Shown in pieces: positions 37,675 through 50,466 of a stretch of DNA of 64,000 nucleotides (position 1 is its first letter; each line of letters opens with the position of its first letter). Location: the NCBI GenBank assembly GCA_018292915.2, contig JACVVK020000039.1, positions 1,081,501 to 1,145,500 of the forward strand, written 5' to 3'. The notes under the pieces were generated by a model. It ran no database searches. It was not told where the DNA came from and saw only the letters and a list, made by a program, of their open reading frames with translations. The DNA comes from Batillaria attramentaria (taxonomy: Eukaryota > Mollusca > Gastropoda > Batillariidae). The position numbers were made by a program, and so were the translations under genes.

Positions 37675-37795
37675 ACCGGTGGTGGCTGGGTGTTTAACGT
37701 CCTTTTCCACCACGTAAGGGTGATATCAAAGGCGGGGCAACGAGAAAAACGCCAGCACAAATATTTGGCCCCAGCCGGAATAAAGTTTCGTTCTT
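37675..37795 (-). repeat. SINE family C fragment
   Basis: Reads on the minus strand: GGGGCCAAATATTTGTGCTG, 'gtttttctcgttgccccgc', 'tttgatatcaccctt', 'gtggtggaaaaggacgtt', 'aaacacccagcc'. Matches the body of the 49.9-kb copy. Confidence 0.75.
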
Positions 37796-38284
37796 TAACA
37801 TATGTAATAAAATTATATACATAATATTTGTCCTTCGGATTAATGCATTGTGTTTGGTGTTTTCCTATGAATTTTATTCTGTCGTTTCATCTTTATAATA
37901 AACAAAATTGCCGGTACGTGCTAGTGAAACATTGCAATAACTTATAACAGGATTAAAAACAAATGATTAAATAAAGGGGGAAAAAGAAGAAAGGGCCAGG
38001 TGTACTGTCTCTCCTCTTTGTCTCTGTCTGTCTGTAAATTCAAAAGAAAAAAAGAAAGATTTTCTACCAATATCATCGTACTAATTGTTCATTGAGTGCT
38101 CTCTCTCTCTCTCTCTCTCTCTGGGTCATTGGCACCCGTCCAGTCATCATGATCGTCACTGAGCGGTTACTGATTTTTCAGGAAGTACCAGTCCGGTACA
38201 AACCGGTCTACGGAGTTTTTCAGAACCGATGCCGACTTCTATTTCCACCTTGTACCTGTAGAACTGGGATTTTTAAAATCTATT

Positions 38285-38285
38285 T

Positions 38286-38332
<47 letters not shown>

Positions 38333-38403
38333 TTCGGGAGCTATTTCGAGTCATTTCTAAAGCGTATACCTAGACTCTGTTTTCGGGAAATCGCACACAC
38401 TAC

Positions 38404-38464
<61 letters not shown>

Positions 38465-38500
38465 ACCCCGAAGCCTGAGTGAGCTGAGTTTTGTACTAGA

Positions 38501-38575
<75 letters not shown>
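38285..38575. repeat. Cluster of (GT)n, (CA)n, (GT)n and (GA)n microsatellites
   Basis: (GT)n at 38287-38329, (CA)n at 38405-38462 and (GT)n-(GA)n at 38502-38575, with short unique spacers. GT and CA tracts face each other and can pair. Confidence 0.95.
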
Positions 38576-38577
<2 letters not shown>

Positions 38578-38798
38578 GTCTTTATAGATACCTCTCGTCC
38601 CTCACCTTTCATTCACCCATTCACCAAAAAAACTTTTCGATGTGCTGTAATTGATCGCGTGTCACACGGCTGTTTGAGGAGATAATGAACTCTGGACCTG
38701 CTGTTTGACTAGTCTTTTCATGAGTAATCAAGTGTGTCTCAGTCTGCCACAGTAAAGTAATACGACCGATCTACTATGATACCCCACACCACACAACA

Positions 38799-41700
38799 CT
38801 TACTTACTTACTTAGGCCCTTGGCTCCACGTGGAGCATAGGCCATCGACAACCCTTCGCCATCGCACTCTGTTCTGGGCCAGTCTTGCCACTCCAGTCCA
38901 GTTGGTACCCTGCTTACATAGCTCTGCCTCAGTGTCCCGCCTCCAGCTGTTGCGAGGCCGGCCTCTCTTCCTTTTCCCCTGCGGGTTCCATGTCAGGGCT
39001 TGGCGTGTGGTGCTGGATGCTGGCTTCCTGAGGGTGTGTCCAATCCAGCCCCACTTCCTCCGCAGGATCTGCTTGGCCACTGGTTCCTGCCCCGCTCGCT
39101 CCCACAGCTCTTCATTCCGGATCTTCTCTGGCCATCGGATGTTGAAGATGCGCCTCAGACAGGTGTTGAGAAATGTCTGGATCTTCTGCTGCATCGTCTT
39201 CGTTGTCCTCCATGTTTCGCATCCGTAGAGCAGAACTGACTTCACGTTGGAGTTGAAGATGCGAAGTTTGGTTCTTATGCTGACAACTTTGGATGCCCAG
39301 ACGTTCTTCAGCATGACCATTGCTGCCCTTGCCTTGCCGATTCTGGCTGTGACGTCTCGGTCTGTGCCTCCCTGTCCATCAACCACACTCCCCAGGTAGA
39401 CAAAAGACTCCACCTCCCTGATGGGCTCTCCACCGACTGTGACTGGTGTGTTGGCAGTGGTGTTGATCTTCATCAGCTCGGATTTCTTCCTGTTGATCTT
39501 GAGCCCTGTTCCGGCTGATGTGGCTTCCAGGCGCGTAGTCTTGTCCTGCATCTGGCTGTGGCTGTGAGACAGGAGCGCCAGGTCGTCCGCGAAGTCGAGG
39601 TCATCCAGCTGCGTCCAGAGTGTCCACTGTATCCCGTTTTTTCCTGCCTGCTGTAGTGGTCTTCATGATCCAGTCGATGACCAGGAGGAAGAGAAACGGG
39701 GACAACAGGCATCCCTGGCGGACTCCAGTCTTCACCTCGAAGCTTTCTGACAACTGGCCAGCATGGGCAATCCTGCAGCTCATGTCTTGGTAGGTGCACT
39801 GGATCAAGGAGATGATCTTCCCAGGAACTCCATAGTGCCTTAACAGCTTCCACAGTGCCTCTCTGTCTACACTGTCAAAAGCCTTCTCATAGTCTATGAA
39901 GTTGATGTAGAGAGGGGAGTTCCACTCCAGTGACTGCTCCACAATGATGCGTAGGCTGGCAATCAGGTCAGCGCAGGACCTGTTCCTGCGAAAGCCCGCC
40001 TGCTGGTCTCGGAGCATGGGGTCGACTGCCTCTCTCATCCTCTCCAGTAGAATTCTGTTGAGAACCTTGCCTGGCACTGACAGGAGCATGATCCCTCGGT
40101 AGTTGCTGCAGTCCCTGAGGTCCCCTTTCTTTGGCAGCTTGATGACGATCCCTTCTTTCCACTGGGCTGGCACCTCTTCCTTCTCCCAGATCTTGCTGAA
40201 TAGGCTGTGCAGCATGTTGACGGCTGTCTCTGTGTCTGCTTTGATGGCTTCTGCTGGTATCTCGTCCGGCCCTGCAGCTTTCCCATTTCTCAGTGTCATG
40301 ATGGCTTTCCTGATCTCCACCTTAGAGGGCTTGTCGCAGTTGATGGGTAGTTCTGTCTCTGCTGGTGGGATGTCTGGTGGTGTTTCAGGGATGGGGCGAT
40401 TTAACAGCTCCCTGAAGTGTTCTGCCCATCGCTTCAGCTGTTCCTCAGTTGTTGTCAGTGGGTGCCCGTTCTTGTCCTTCACTGGTTTGTCTGTCTGCTG
40501 GAATTTGCCCGTGAGCTTCTTGGTCACCTGGTACAGGTCTTTTAGATTCCCTTGTCGGGCTGCTTCCTCTGCTTGACTGGCCAGGTTGTCGATGTAGTCC
40601 CTCTTGTCCTTCCTGGTGCTCCTCTTCACTTCTCTGTCAGCTGCTGTGCATTCCTCTTGTGCCTTTGCCTTAGCTCTTCTTGTTCGGCTCGTGTTCAGTG
40701 CAGCTTTCTTCTCTTTCCTAACTTCCAGCTTCTGGATGGTATCAGCAGAGATCCATTCCTTATGTTGGGTCTTTCTCTTGCCAAGGACCTCTTCGCATGT
40801 GTCGTGCCAAAGTTTCTTGCTGTGTTCCCAGTGTGTCTCGATGTCCATTTCACTGTCTTCTATCAGGTCTTGCAGTGGCTGGAACCTGTTGGAAAGGCTG
40901 ATCCGGAATGCTGCTTGTGTCTCTGTGTTCCTGAGTAGTCCAACGTTGTACCTGGTCCGTGTGTTGTTGGCGTTGGTGTGCCTCTTAAGCCGAAGTCTCA
41001 ATGTTGTTGCAAGAAGGTGGTGGTCTGATGATACATCGGCACCCCTCATCACACGCACATCCCGCCACGATCTCCTGAACTTCCGGCTGATGCAGATGTG
41101 ATCAATCTGGTTCTCCGTGACATGGTCCGGCGATCTCCATGTGGCCTTGTGGATGCGCTTGTGTGGGAAGATGCTGCCTCCTATCACTAGCTGGTTCAGG
41201 GCACAAAAGTTTGCAAAGCGCTCGCCATTTTCGTTCATCTGTCCCAGTCCGTGTGTTCCCATGGTGTCCTCGTAGCCTGTGTTGTCTGATCCAATCTTGG
41301 CGTTGAAGTCTCCCATCAGTATGGTCATGTCCTTGGCTCCTCCTCTATCTATCACTGTCTGCAGTTGTTGGTAGAAGTCATCTTTTTTCTCCTCTTCCGC
41401 ATCATTGGTGGGAGCGTAGCACTGGATGATGTTCAGCTTGATGTCTTTTTTCTTGGTGATGAATTTGGCTGTGATGATGCGGGAGTTGACAGGTTCCCAG
41501 CCGATGAGTGCCCGCTGTGCCTCCGGTGCCAGCATCAGGGCCACGCCCTCAGTGTGGGGGGCTCCATCCTCTGTGTGTCCAGAGTACAGCAATTGCTCTC
41601 CCGATGAAAATCTCAGCTGTCCTGTCTGTAGCCACCTTGTCTCACTCAGTCCCAGTACTCCTATCTTGTAGTTCTTCATCTCTCTTGCTACTTGTATGGT

Positions 41701-42095
41701 CCTTCCTACTTCATACATTGTCCTGATGTTCCATGTGGCTACTCTCGTCGTTGTCCTGGGTGTTAGAAGGGGGGTCGGCCTTGCAGCTTCCTTTCGGCTT
41801 TCACTGCAATGCGTCATAGGTCTCCGGGATGGAGACCCTTCCTCGCCCAGGTGAATGTCTCGGTTTGTTGTTGTCGATGCTTTTGTAACTTAGTGTTTTT
41901 TACAGGTAGGGCTGTTAACCCTACGCAAACCCGTTTAGCCTCTTGGAGAGGTGGTCCACATTCGTCTGACCTCTACCCTTTGACCTGTCCAGCTTGGGTG
42001 ACCCTGCCAGGAGCATGTGCTCCTGCTGGCATAGTTCTCTGGGTCATTGAGGTACACAAGCCACTACCCCACGACAAGGGGTGGACCATGTAGGG
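38799..42095 (-). mobile_element. Near-full-length RTE-like non-LTR retrotransposon (LINE), ~3.3 kb
   Basis: Bounded by a perfect 13-bp target-site duplication, ACACCACACAACA, at 38786-38798 and 42096-42108. On the minus strand it runs from a ~280-bp 5' region through an endonuclease-reverse transcriptase reading frame to a tail of four AAGT units instead of poly(A). Length, lack of ORF1 and RNase H, and tandem-repeat tail fit RTE-type elements (often annotated as craniofacial development protein 2-like); clade placement is an inference. An intact duplication and a single coding break point to a recent insertion. Confidence 0.92.
38808..41817 (-). pseudogene. LINE endonuclease-reverse transcriptase ORF with one frameshift
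   Basis: The AP-endonuclease domain comes first: VATWNIRTM, GLSETRW, YAPTNDAEE, MGDFNAKIG, IDHICIS and SSDHHLLAT are in order within about the first 265 residues. The reverse transcriptase follows: GKAAGPDEIPAEAIK, SNYRGIMLLSVPGK, QAGFRRNRSC, INFIDYEKAFDSVDR, VRQGCLLSPFLF, then the catalytic FADD box. The C-terminal part has LLYGCETW and GKRKRGRPRNSWRRD. The frame starts at 41817 and is intact for ~726 codons, then shifts by one base at an A homopolymer near 39636. The FADD box and C-terminal third, to 38808, are in the other frame. No other stop or shift was found. The break separates the QG box from the catalytic aspartates, so this copy should not make active enzyme. Confidence 0.92.
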
Positions 42096-42341
42096 ACACC
42101 ACACAACAAGCAATGAAAATTTTGCACCTTTTGTCCAATTTTTTTTTCCTGCTGATTACGTTTGTCAGAAATGTTGCGTAATAGCCTATTGATCCATGTC
42201 CGGGGAAAATGCAAAGCGCACAACTTTAGAAATTTGTAGGACTTGCTCCATTGTGCGTTTAATTATTGTTCATTGTCACTGATTTGTGCAACATCTTAGC
42301 CTGGCCTCAGCCCCCCCCCCACCTCCCCCGCGCGCCCCCCA

Positions 42342-42366
42342 TCCACACACACACACACACACACAG

Positions 42367-42449
<83 letters not shown>

Positions 42450-42450
42450 C
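42342..42450. repeat. (CA)n microsatellite with two interruptions
   Basis: Three CA tracts separated by CAGTCACA interruptions, just upstream of the LINE insertion and next to a C-rich run. Confidence 0.95.
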
Positions 42451-42944
42451 ACACATTGTCCCCAACACAGTACACATCTACAACCCATAATTATGTACAT
42501 TCTTTAGCGACAGATAATTATCACATGGCCGTATTTATTTGTTATCGAAATAAAAATTCTTCTGGAAAACACCTGCTGCGACGGTTTTTGTTGGGGGTTA
42601 CTTCTAAACCATGTTGTTTTGTCGTGAGGGATTTATTGCTTATTTCTAAACCAGGGGAAACAACACCGGTTAACATTAGCCAGACACAATCTTATTTCCA
42701 CTCTCTTCGGCACAGAGTCTTTCAGGGGAAAGTACGGGCTGCACCCTGGAGCCCCATTTCCTCTCAATGTTTGTGTCCCCTGTCGTTTTTTTTTTTTTTT
42801 TTTTTTTTTGACGTGTGCAGTTAGCGTGTTCCGTGCACAGACCCGTGCCGCATAATTACTACTCAAATGTTTAGATGTAAAGAAAAATCCTTCATTCTGC
42901 AGACATACATGACTGTAACATTGGCCCTCGAGCATGTGGTACCA

Positions 42945-44150
42945 GTCAGAAATGCTGAGTAATTGGTCTCTACTGCTTGGCAAGATGTCGAGTCAACGGA
43001 AAAACACCTGCGTTTCTCGAAAAAACGATCTACTGCGCAGTGCGCCCATGACTACGCAGGACAAATAAGGCAAAACTGATCATGCACAAACTTTGACCCT
43101 GTCGATAATCAAATCTGCACATAGGCACTGAACTGTCCCAACCACAGAATGAGTATTCTTTTCTTCTCCCGAATGAAGCTCTATGGTCGTCTACGTTGTG
43201 TGCGTCACTATGAGACCACTGAAACGCACCCTATCACATGGATACGACAACAGAGCGATTCAGGGATCACGACTCCACACACTCATGCCTGTTTTTCTCA
43301 GGACTGAGCACAGGGTCGCGTACTGAGGTGCAGTAATTTTGGTTCCAAATGCTAGCTAGGCTTTTTCAGCTTTATATAAAAGAGGACCGGGGTCATTCGG
43401 GGACAAACACTGACGTCATGTCATGCGTAGTCATCATGTTGGTCCAGGTGCGTAGCAACCCTGTTCCGGGTCCGTCGCTTCTCTAGGCCCCTACGACGAC
43501 GTCCAAACTGGGCTAACCGAGACCGAGCCGAGCTAAGTGATACATAAGAAGGAAAAAAAAAAAAAATACTCGGTGACAAGAAGTGGACAGTTGCGAACAA
43601 CTTTGAGGTCCCAGTGTTATTTCAGTGTGCACAGTAGCGGTGAAAACTGTCGCATTCACCAGCACAGTACATTTTAGCCTGTTTCGAGATTATTGCCTGA
43701 ATGAGTTGTCCCCCGTGCATACACAGACCCGCAGCAATCATGCATTTTGCGTGGGAGCTACGTGCTCTGCCACGAAAAATGCGTGCTTGTTGCGGCAAGG
43801 GAGACAACTCCTGCAGGCAATACCTTCTAAACAGGCTAAAAATGTACTGTGCTGGTGAATGCGACAGTTTTCACCGCTTCTGTACACACAGTGAAATAAC
43901 ACGGGGACCTCAAAGTTGTTCGCAACTGTCCACTTTCTTTGTCACCAAGTATTTTTGTGTTTTCCTTCTTAGGTATCACATAGCTCGGCTCGGTCTTCGT
44001 TAGCCCGACTTGGATGTCGTCGCAGGGACATAGAGAAGCGACGGACCCGGAACAGGGTTGACTGCGCGGTAGATCTTTTTCGAGAAACCCAGGTGTACTT
44101 CCGTCGACTCGAGATCTTGCCAGTAGAGACCAGTTACTCAACTCTGTACC
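42945..44150. repeat. Outer inverted pair around the fold-back sequence
   Basis: 42946-43035 and 44064-44150 are inverted copies of each other (shared 'gtctctactg', 'ggcaagat', 'gagtc', 'acggaa', 'acacctg', 'gtttctcgaaaaa', 'gatctac'). They enclose the 43456-44060 fold-back; 43036-43455 has no partner on the other side. Confidence 0.75.
43456..44060. repeat. ~600-bp imperfect palindrome (fold-back element)
   Basis: Arms of roughly 260 bp (43456-43714 and 43796-44060) are inverted copies with few mismatches. The left arm begins CAACCCTGTTCCGGGTCCGT and the right arm ends in its reverse complement. Both carry 'gagccgagct', 'gaacaactttgaggtccc' and 'cattcaccagcacagtac' in mirrored order. The ~80-bp centre also has inverted 'gcattttgcgtgg' and 'ccacgaaaaatgc' parts. 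A further partial direct copy of the left arm lies at 44170-44300. No coding capacity; probably a MITE-like fold-back element, family unknown. Confidence 0.85.
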
Positions 44151-44169
44151 GAGACCGGCGCTTCTCTTG

Positions 44170-44445
44170 GCCTCTGCACTGACCCCTAAATCGGCTAACC
44201 GAGACCTGAGCCGAGCTAAGTGATACCTAAGAAAGAGAAAACAAAAATGGTGCATACACAGAACCACAGCATGGACGCATTTTTCGTGGCAACTTGGGGG
44301 GGGGGGGGGGGGTGGGGGGGCAGGGGGGGGGGAGGGGAGAAGCACCGGTCTCGGTACAGAGTTGCCAGTTACTCAGCATTTCTCGGGATCCGACACACCT
44401 ACCGCGTGAGCACACCGCTGGAACAACTAGTCTGCTAACTAAGAA
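44170..44445 (+). repeat. Partial direct copy of the fold-back arm
   Basis: 44190-44240 repeats 'cggctaaccgagacc', 'gagccgagctaagtgatacc' and 'taagaa' from the left arm. 44250-44290 repeats its 'gtgcatacacag' and 'cgcatttttcgtgg' parts; a long G run interrupts at 44298-44338. Confidence 0.7.
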
Positions 44446-44573
44446 TTTATCTTCCACTTGAAATATCACATCAAAAGTGTCAGTTTATCAGAAAAATTAA
44501 TATATGTACGCAAAAACTTAATGTACAGGTCAAGTTTATTTACATTTCTGAAAACAACAGCAACAACAACAGC

Positions 44574-45065
44574 GGCCCTCGTAGTGTAGTGGTTAGCACT
44601 TCGGACCATGGACCGGTAGATCGGGGTTCGAGTCCCAGCCGAGGCAAGCGGGATGATGCCTACCTAGGTCGGCTCCTACCCAGAGCGGGTGTGCTATGCG
44701 CCCAACTGGGAGGCTGTTGCCACACAGTCGAGTTTCACCCACTTCACGGGTGCGAATTTGGGGAGCTTTCCTTGGTATGACACGTCGTATGATGTGGATG
44801 ATTACACGGCCGGTGCCGTAGTTCCCGGGCCTGGTTAATGCCGGGATATTTATGACAGGAAGCGTGGAATGCGGCCCTGTCCCGCAGTCCCATACCACAC
44901 GGACCTCCATAGCATCATCTTACCACCATCCTCATCTCCACAATCGCGCATATAAAAATTACCCCAGCTTCCGATCCCTCCATGAATTCCACCCATGACC
45001 TCGGAAGAACACCACTGGAGCTGGCAAAGAGTTGTGGCAGCAAAAAAACAACAACAACAAAAAAA
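44574..45065 (+). repeat. SINE family B, longest copy (~490 bp)
   Basis: tRNA-like head with A box (GTAGTGTAGTGGTTAGCACT) and B box (GGTTCGAGTCCC). A long body follows ('cctaggtcggctcctaccca', 'ggttaatgccgggatattta', 'ggaatgcggccctgtc', 'accccagcttccgatc', 'ggcaaagagttgtggcagc') and an (AACA)n-type tail. The head does not pair as an acceptor stem, so it is not a working tRNA. Confidence 0.88.
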
Positions 45066-45069
45066 CTGA

Positions 45070-48000
45070 CAGCAGTATAGTCATCTGGCAACACTACAAA
45101 CTGTGTCATCTACGGGTAAAAGCGTGTTCTGAAAAGTTCTAAAAGTGTTCTGAGTAAAAATTAAAAAGAAGAAGAAGAAAATCGATTCCTTGAAAATACA
45201 TAAAAATGTTGATTTTTTAAACAAACTGTTTGAGCTACTCCATGAAGATATGCAAACCATCCTTGAGTTTTTATGTCAATACTGATGCTGGAGATTATTT
45301 TTCTAAGTTGCGTTGCTGTATTTAGACACTCTAATTGTCAGTAAGCGTTCCTTGAAGAGCAAGTTGCTCTAAACTCGATACTGGCTCTGCCTTTTACATC
45401 GTGGACGGCAAAACCAGAATGTGTCAATAGCAGAAGTTGCACAGTGCACATGTGCAGCACTGAATGTATTATGTACATGAAACTGAAATGAGAAGCGAGC
45501 ACTCCGTGACCCGACTGAGCGCATAGAACACGCAGCGTTGTGTGACGTCATGATTCGAGGGGCAGGAGGGCTGTTGCTGATTGAAAATGCTAAAATTATC
45601 CACGTCTACGTTTACTGGTGTTCGGTAGTTATGTGTACAATTTGCATATGCTTCTACTAAACAAAAATAAATATAACAAACAGCGGCCATTTTAAATTCT
45701 AGTCAGAACTGCGTCGACGGTGCACCGGCGAAAGAATTTCCGAGGAAAGAAATGGGTACTATGTATTTTTAGATGCTATTAAAGGCTGTACATACTTCCT
45801 GTATAAGATACAGGTTCCTTGCCATCAGATTACATTTCTGCATCGACAGGACCTCTTCTCTACTGCTTACGCTTAAATTATTTTGCCGAATTTCCCATAA
45901 TTTTGCATCTGAACAGAAAGAAGGGACCGTGCTCTGTCATCTGAGCACACTAGGTTGCCTTCAAACACCCTAGCAGTTTCGTGTGAACAAAAGTTTGCCC
46001 CAGCATAACTTTGTCTGCTAGCCTTATAATCCTTTGGTAATTGGATCGATAGGTGATTTGGGGACAGAGACAAAATATCATCTTGTGTAGTGCGTGGTGT
46101 GTTGGCGGTTCTGGTCTGTCTGCATAGATTCCCTTGACTGAATTGCAGAATTGCAAAGAAAGTGCATCGGGTAGATCTTATAAGCTACTGCTGCCACTGA
46201 CTGCGAGTCGATGGTAGAGCCTCTACGGCCTGGTGCGGTCAGAGACTGGTCTCGGCTTTTCAATGCCGACGTATATACTGTGAAAGTTAGAGCTGAGGGA
46301 AGTGACAGAAGAAAGTTGTAGCTACAGCTTTCTTCTGTGTCACATCCCGAGAACGACCCCTACGACCCTACCCCAGAAAATCAACCTATAATAGTTTTGT
46401 TTTCATTTGAACAGAAGTTTAAAACCAAAATTTCGGACAGCCATCGTTGAGCTGATAGCTTCTCCCTCCATGCTTTGTTTACAAAAAAGAATGTCTATTA
46501 GACACAGCGCCCTCGACTCCCGGTCCGGCAGAAATGATCTCAGTAGCAGACGACTTCCCGTCGGGCGAATCTTTCGTTAGATTTGCGAGGGCTCTGTCTG
46601 CTTCCTTATGCACAGGGGTATTTGATGACAGTCCCACTGTGGTTTCTAACTAGGTTTTGTGTATTGTTGTCCGTGGAAGTTATTTTTGTGCAGTGTCATT
46701 CAGGGCTAGGCTGATATGCGATTTGGTCAATCAGCGCAGACATGTCAGCGTCATCGGCTTGAACCTTGTGTCATTTGTTTCTCTTTGTCTTGCATGATTG
46801 TGTCGCTTTGCTAAAGTCAGTTATATCAGTGAGACCACCAGCAGACGTTCGTGTCTGAAAATTGTTATTAAACCGGCAAAAATGTGTGCTGCGTTCCCGC
46901 CTGTTGATATTAAATATTTAGTGACAGAAATAAAATGATTTCCAGTCAGTTACATACAGTTTGTACGTATTTTTTGTGTGAGCGATTTCAGAAACAATTC
47001 AGCGTCTGTGCAGCAAGGAAACAGCAGACGAAAATCAAACTCTCATGGGTAAAAAAAAAAAAAATTGCACCGGATTGGCCAATGTTTTGATGGATACCGC
47101 CTTTGTTTACAAGTAAACTGACGTCCTTGCCCTTGGCGGTACATACAGGGCTCTCCACCAATCGTTGTAGGAGAGCTAAAATAAAATGAAAGCAATACTA
47201 GAATATGCATCTAGCATGATTCGTGCATGCGATAAAACTTCACCGTTTGCAAATAAAGTTATTCTAGTTTCAATTTCAATCTCTCTCTCTCTCTCTCTCT
47301 CTCAGGATGGGGGTGGGGGTGAGAGGTGGGGTGGAGGGGGGAGGGGTCGTAGTCAAATGAAGAGTATGTAGAGAGAGGGGAGAGACAAACATGCGGACAA
47401 TCAGAGTCAGACACATGTACACACAACAAAGTAAACTGGCAGAGTAGCGGCTAAAACACGGTTTTATTCAAAGACGATATTGTGCAGGTTACACATTCAA
47501 GTATGAGTGCACAAAAATGCTAATACATTAAGAAAAACAAAAAGAGAGTTTATAAACCTCTTGCTAACGCTGTCGTTTATATAGTAAGTGAGAGTGTTTT
47601 ACTCTACAGTCATTAGTTATGGTTAATTCCTTGAAATTTTTAATGATGTCTAATACATTAATAACATTAATATATAATGTGTCTTTCGTTTTGGGTTTTG
47701 TTGTTGTTGTTGTTTTTTACTCAATGGTATACTGTATGGTAACTTTAACCCTTATGGTATACTTTATGGTGCTGTAATATCTCATTTAGGATTATGAATA
47801 AATTATCTTATCTTATCCCCCTCCCCCTTCCCCCCGCATGCAGTGTGTAGTGAGGAACGAGGAACGTTTCCCAGCTATTCTATGGGACAATAATTAAAAC
47901 GGACATTGACATTGAGTCGTAATTCAAGTGCGGCTTACCTACAGGTTTAGTTCAGTGAATGTCTTCGTAAACTTACCAACTCCGGATCAGGAAAACAGCA

Positions 48001-48165
48001 TGATGTGATCGCATTTCTTTTATTCTTGTAACATTTCTATCGCGTGATCTAAAACAGCAATATGTGAGGTTCTGAAAAGCTTCTCTCTTTAAAAACAACA
48101 ACAACAACAACAACAAAACACACATCATCTCGTTTTGTACACGTCCTTTGCTCGGTGACACACAT

Positions 48166-48213
<48 letters not shown>

Positions 48214-49436
48214 CAAAATACTTAACAGCTCAGTCTAGTAATGCTCTGATATTGATATGTGTGTAAATGTGTATTCGATTATCCTGTTTTTTGCGTCGAT
48301 TCATGCTAGAACTTTTCACTTTGTGGAATTTGTGGAGGTGCAAATTTGCCGAATGATGAAGCTGGTGACACTGAGGCCACAATGCAGCTAACAGTTTTGA
48401 AAGCATACAAATTTTACCTTTCATGACTGGTTTCAGTGTTGGTCATTTTACCGTGCGTGAGCTACACACATAATTTTTTTTTTACAAGGTCACACGTACA
48501 CGAATTTTTTTTAAAAAGCGTATATAAAAATATACACTGCACGCATAACAAACTCAGGCAAATATAAGTACCTTCTTTGACCCTAATAATACGGAAGCGC
48601 AAGAAAAATCAAAAGAATTGATCATTATGAGGGAAAAAAGTTGCGATGGTTTCCTCAAGGCTTACTCATTTTGGTATAACACAACGCTATTACGCTATTA
48701 CCATAATTATACAATAACTATCTTCTGCCTACCAAACGAGGGGGACTGTGTGGGGGACGGGGTGAGAAGGGGTGGAGGACGGTGGTCGTGGGTAGGGCGG
48801 GGGAGGGGGGGGGTGCTTAGAGAAGTTCGAAATCACGCGTGTTTCATCAATGATGGTTCAAAAGAATTCAATAATAAAGGCCATCTCACTTTGCACGGCA
48901 AAAATTAATTACCGACCCATTGTCACGGATCAACACTGATGAAGCACTATATAGTTTACTTCCTTTCCACTTGATGCGGCTTTAGGAGGGACGTCAGTTC
49001 GCGGGCCAGGACAATAAATTATTATTAATATTGTATTAATTATAACGCAGTGACAGTGCATTGCGGTGTCTACATGGAAATGACCGCAAACGAAAGATGA
49101 TATTGTGTAAACAAATTGAAATTATATCAAGCGAAGTGCCTGGAATTACATCTTTAATTTGGGTTTGACAGTGCACAGGCGTCAAGGATTACAAATATTG
49201 AAGGCCCTCTAGTCACACGAATTCGGGGGAGGGGGGGGGGGGGGTAACATGTGTGAAAATATAGACTAAAAAAGTAAATCTACTACATCAGCTGAAAAAG
49301 TTACAAAGCGTCTCATTGTGCAGGCAAAGACGAATTTCAAGAAGGAGCTTTCATGATTTCAGCATTCACAATTTTCGAAAAAGTGTAATTTTTGTTTTAA
49401 TGAAACTTTAGCACACGTTGTGGAACACGTCCCCCC

Positions 49437-49467
<31 letters not shown>

Positions 49468-49890
49468 CCGTTCACATCGAAAACGCCAGGGACGCTCTGT
49501 CATTTATCATTTCCTTCTATAACGTTTTCCGTACAGGTCAGGGCGAGCCCTGAAAAATCTGCCTCAGCACCGAGGCAGCCTGCATGCTGTCCCTAACCGT
49601 GCTGCGAACCAAAGAGCACGTGACTTTCGGGATTTTTTTTTTATCTGGCGCGCCCCAATACTGCGTTGAGAAACAGCGATTCTGACTGGAAAGTAATATA
49701 ACCGCTGGTACCAGCCATCCGTTATGGTGAATAAAAGTTTGAAAGCAAATTAACAAACAGAAAACAAAACACGAATTTGCCAAATGGCAAAACCAACCAA
49801 ACCAAACCACACAACAACAACAGATCAAAAACAACGCATAGAGCACATATAGTTTCAGAAGAAGAGTGCTGATTCTATACACTCACGGGG
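45070..49890. other. 4.8-kb stretch without a recognised gene
   Basis: Holds (CT)n near 47280, (CAA)n at 48090-48115 and 48168-48212, poly(C) at 49433-49453, and a possible LINE 3' end near 47770-47820 ('aataaattatcttatc'). A GCGGCCATTTTAA element near 45683 and clustered CG-containing sequence at 46490-46600 could mark promoters. I find no exon I can defend. Confidence 0.35.
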
Positions 49891-49892
49891 AG

Positions 49893-50045
49893 CCGGGGTG
49901 GCCGAATGGTAGAGCGTTGGACTTCTAATGCTCGGGTCGTGAGTTCGTATCCCGGCTTGGGCCAAATATTTGGCTTTTTCATCGATGCCCCGTCTTTGAT
50001 ATCACCCTATGTGGTGGAAAAGGACGTCTAACCCCCAAACACCCA
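49893..50045 (+). repeat. SINE family C, best copy
   Basis: tRNA-like head (A box GGTGGCCGAATGGTAGAGCG, B box GAGTTCGTATCCC, anticodon-loop-like CTTCTAA). The body is GCCAAATATTTGGC, 'gatgccccgtctttgatatc', 'accctatgtggtggaaaagg', 'acgtctaac' and an (AC)-rich tail. Confidence 0.85.
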
Positions 50046-50466
50046 CCCACCCCCTATACACTCACGTGCAATGTACGTCTTGTGAGGAATCAATCATTCG
50101 CACATCCATCCCTTTGCGCATTTCCGCTTTGGGAGGAGTTCTGTTAGTAGCAGTAGAGACTTCCCCCCATTTTGCTGACTCCATTCCATTCTTGCAGCCC
50201 AGTCAGTCAAAGAGTTGTGAGCACTGTAAATCTGTCAATCATTCTTTTCAAATACAGGTGTTTGTCATATAAAATTGTTTCATCTGCTCACACTCGTGAA
50301 CAGAACATGACGGACTTGTTTCAACTTTGGTGTCACTTCCAACTTTAACCACCGTTTTCTTTAGGCATGGACTGAACACTTGAACTGCACACACCATATA
50401 CCAGAGCGTGCGTAGAGAAGATGACAAAAGAAAGTTGAGCGACAAAAACAAAAAAAAAAAAAGTTG

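Noticed and set aside
40103..41726. Several 70-165-codon plus-strand ORFs
   Set aside because: Antisense shadows of the LINE reverse transcriptase frame.
44577..44650. tRNA gene
   Set aside because: A and B boxes are present but the 5' and 3' ends do not pair as an acceptor stem and the sequence continues into a SINE body; the same holds at 3.85, 49.9 and 59.77 kb.
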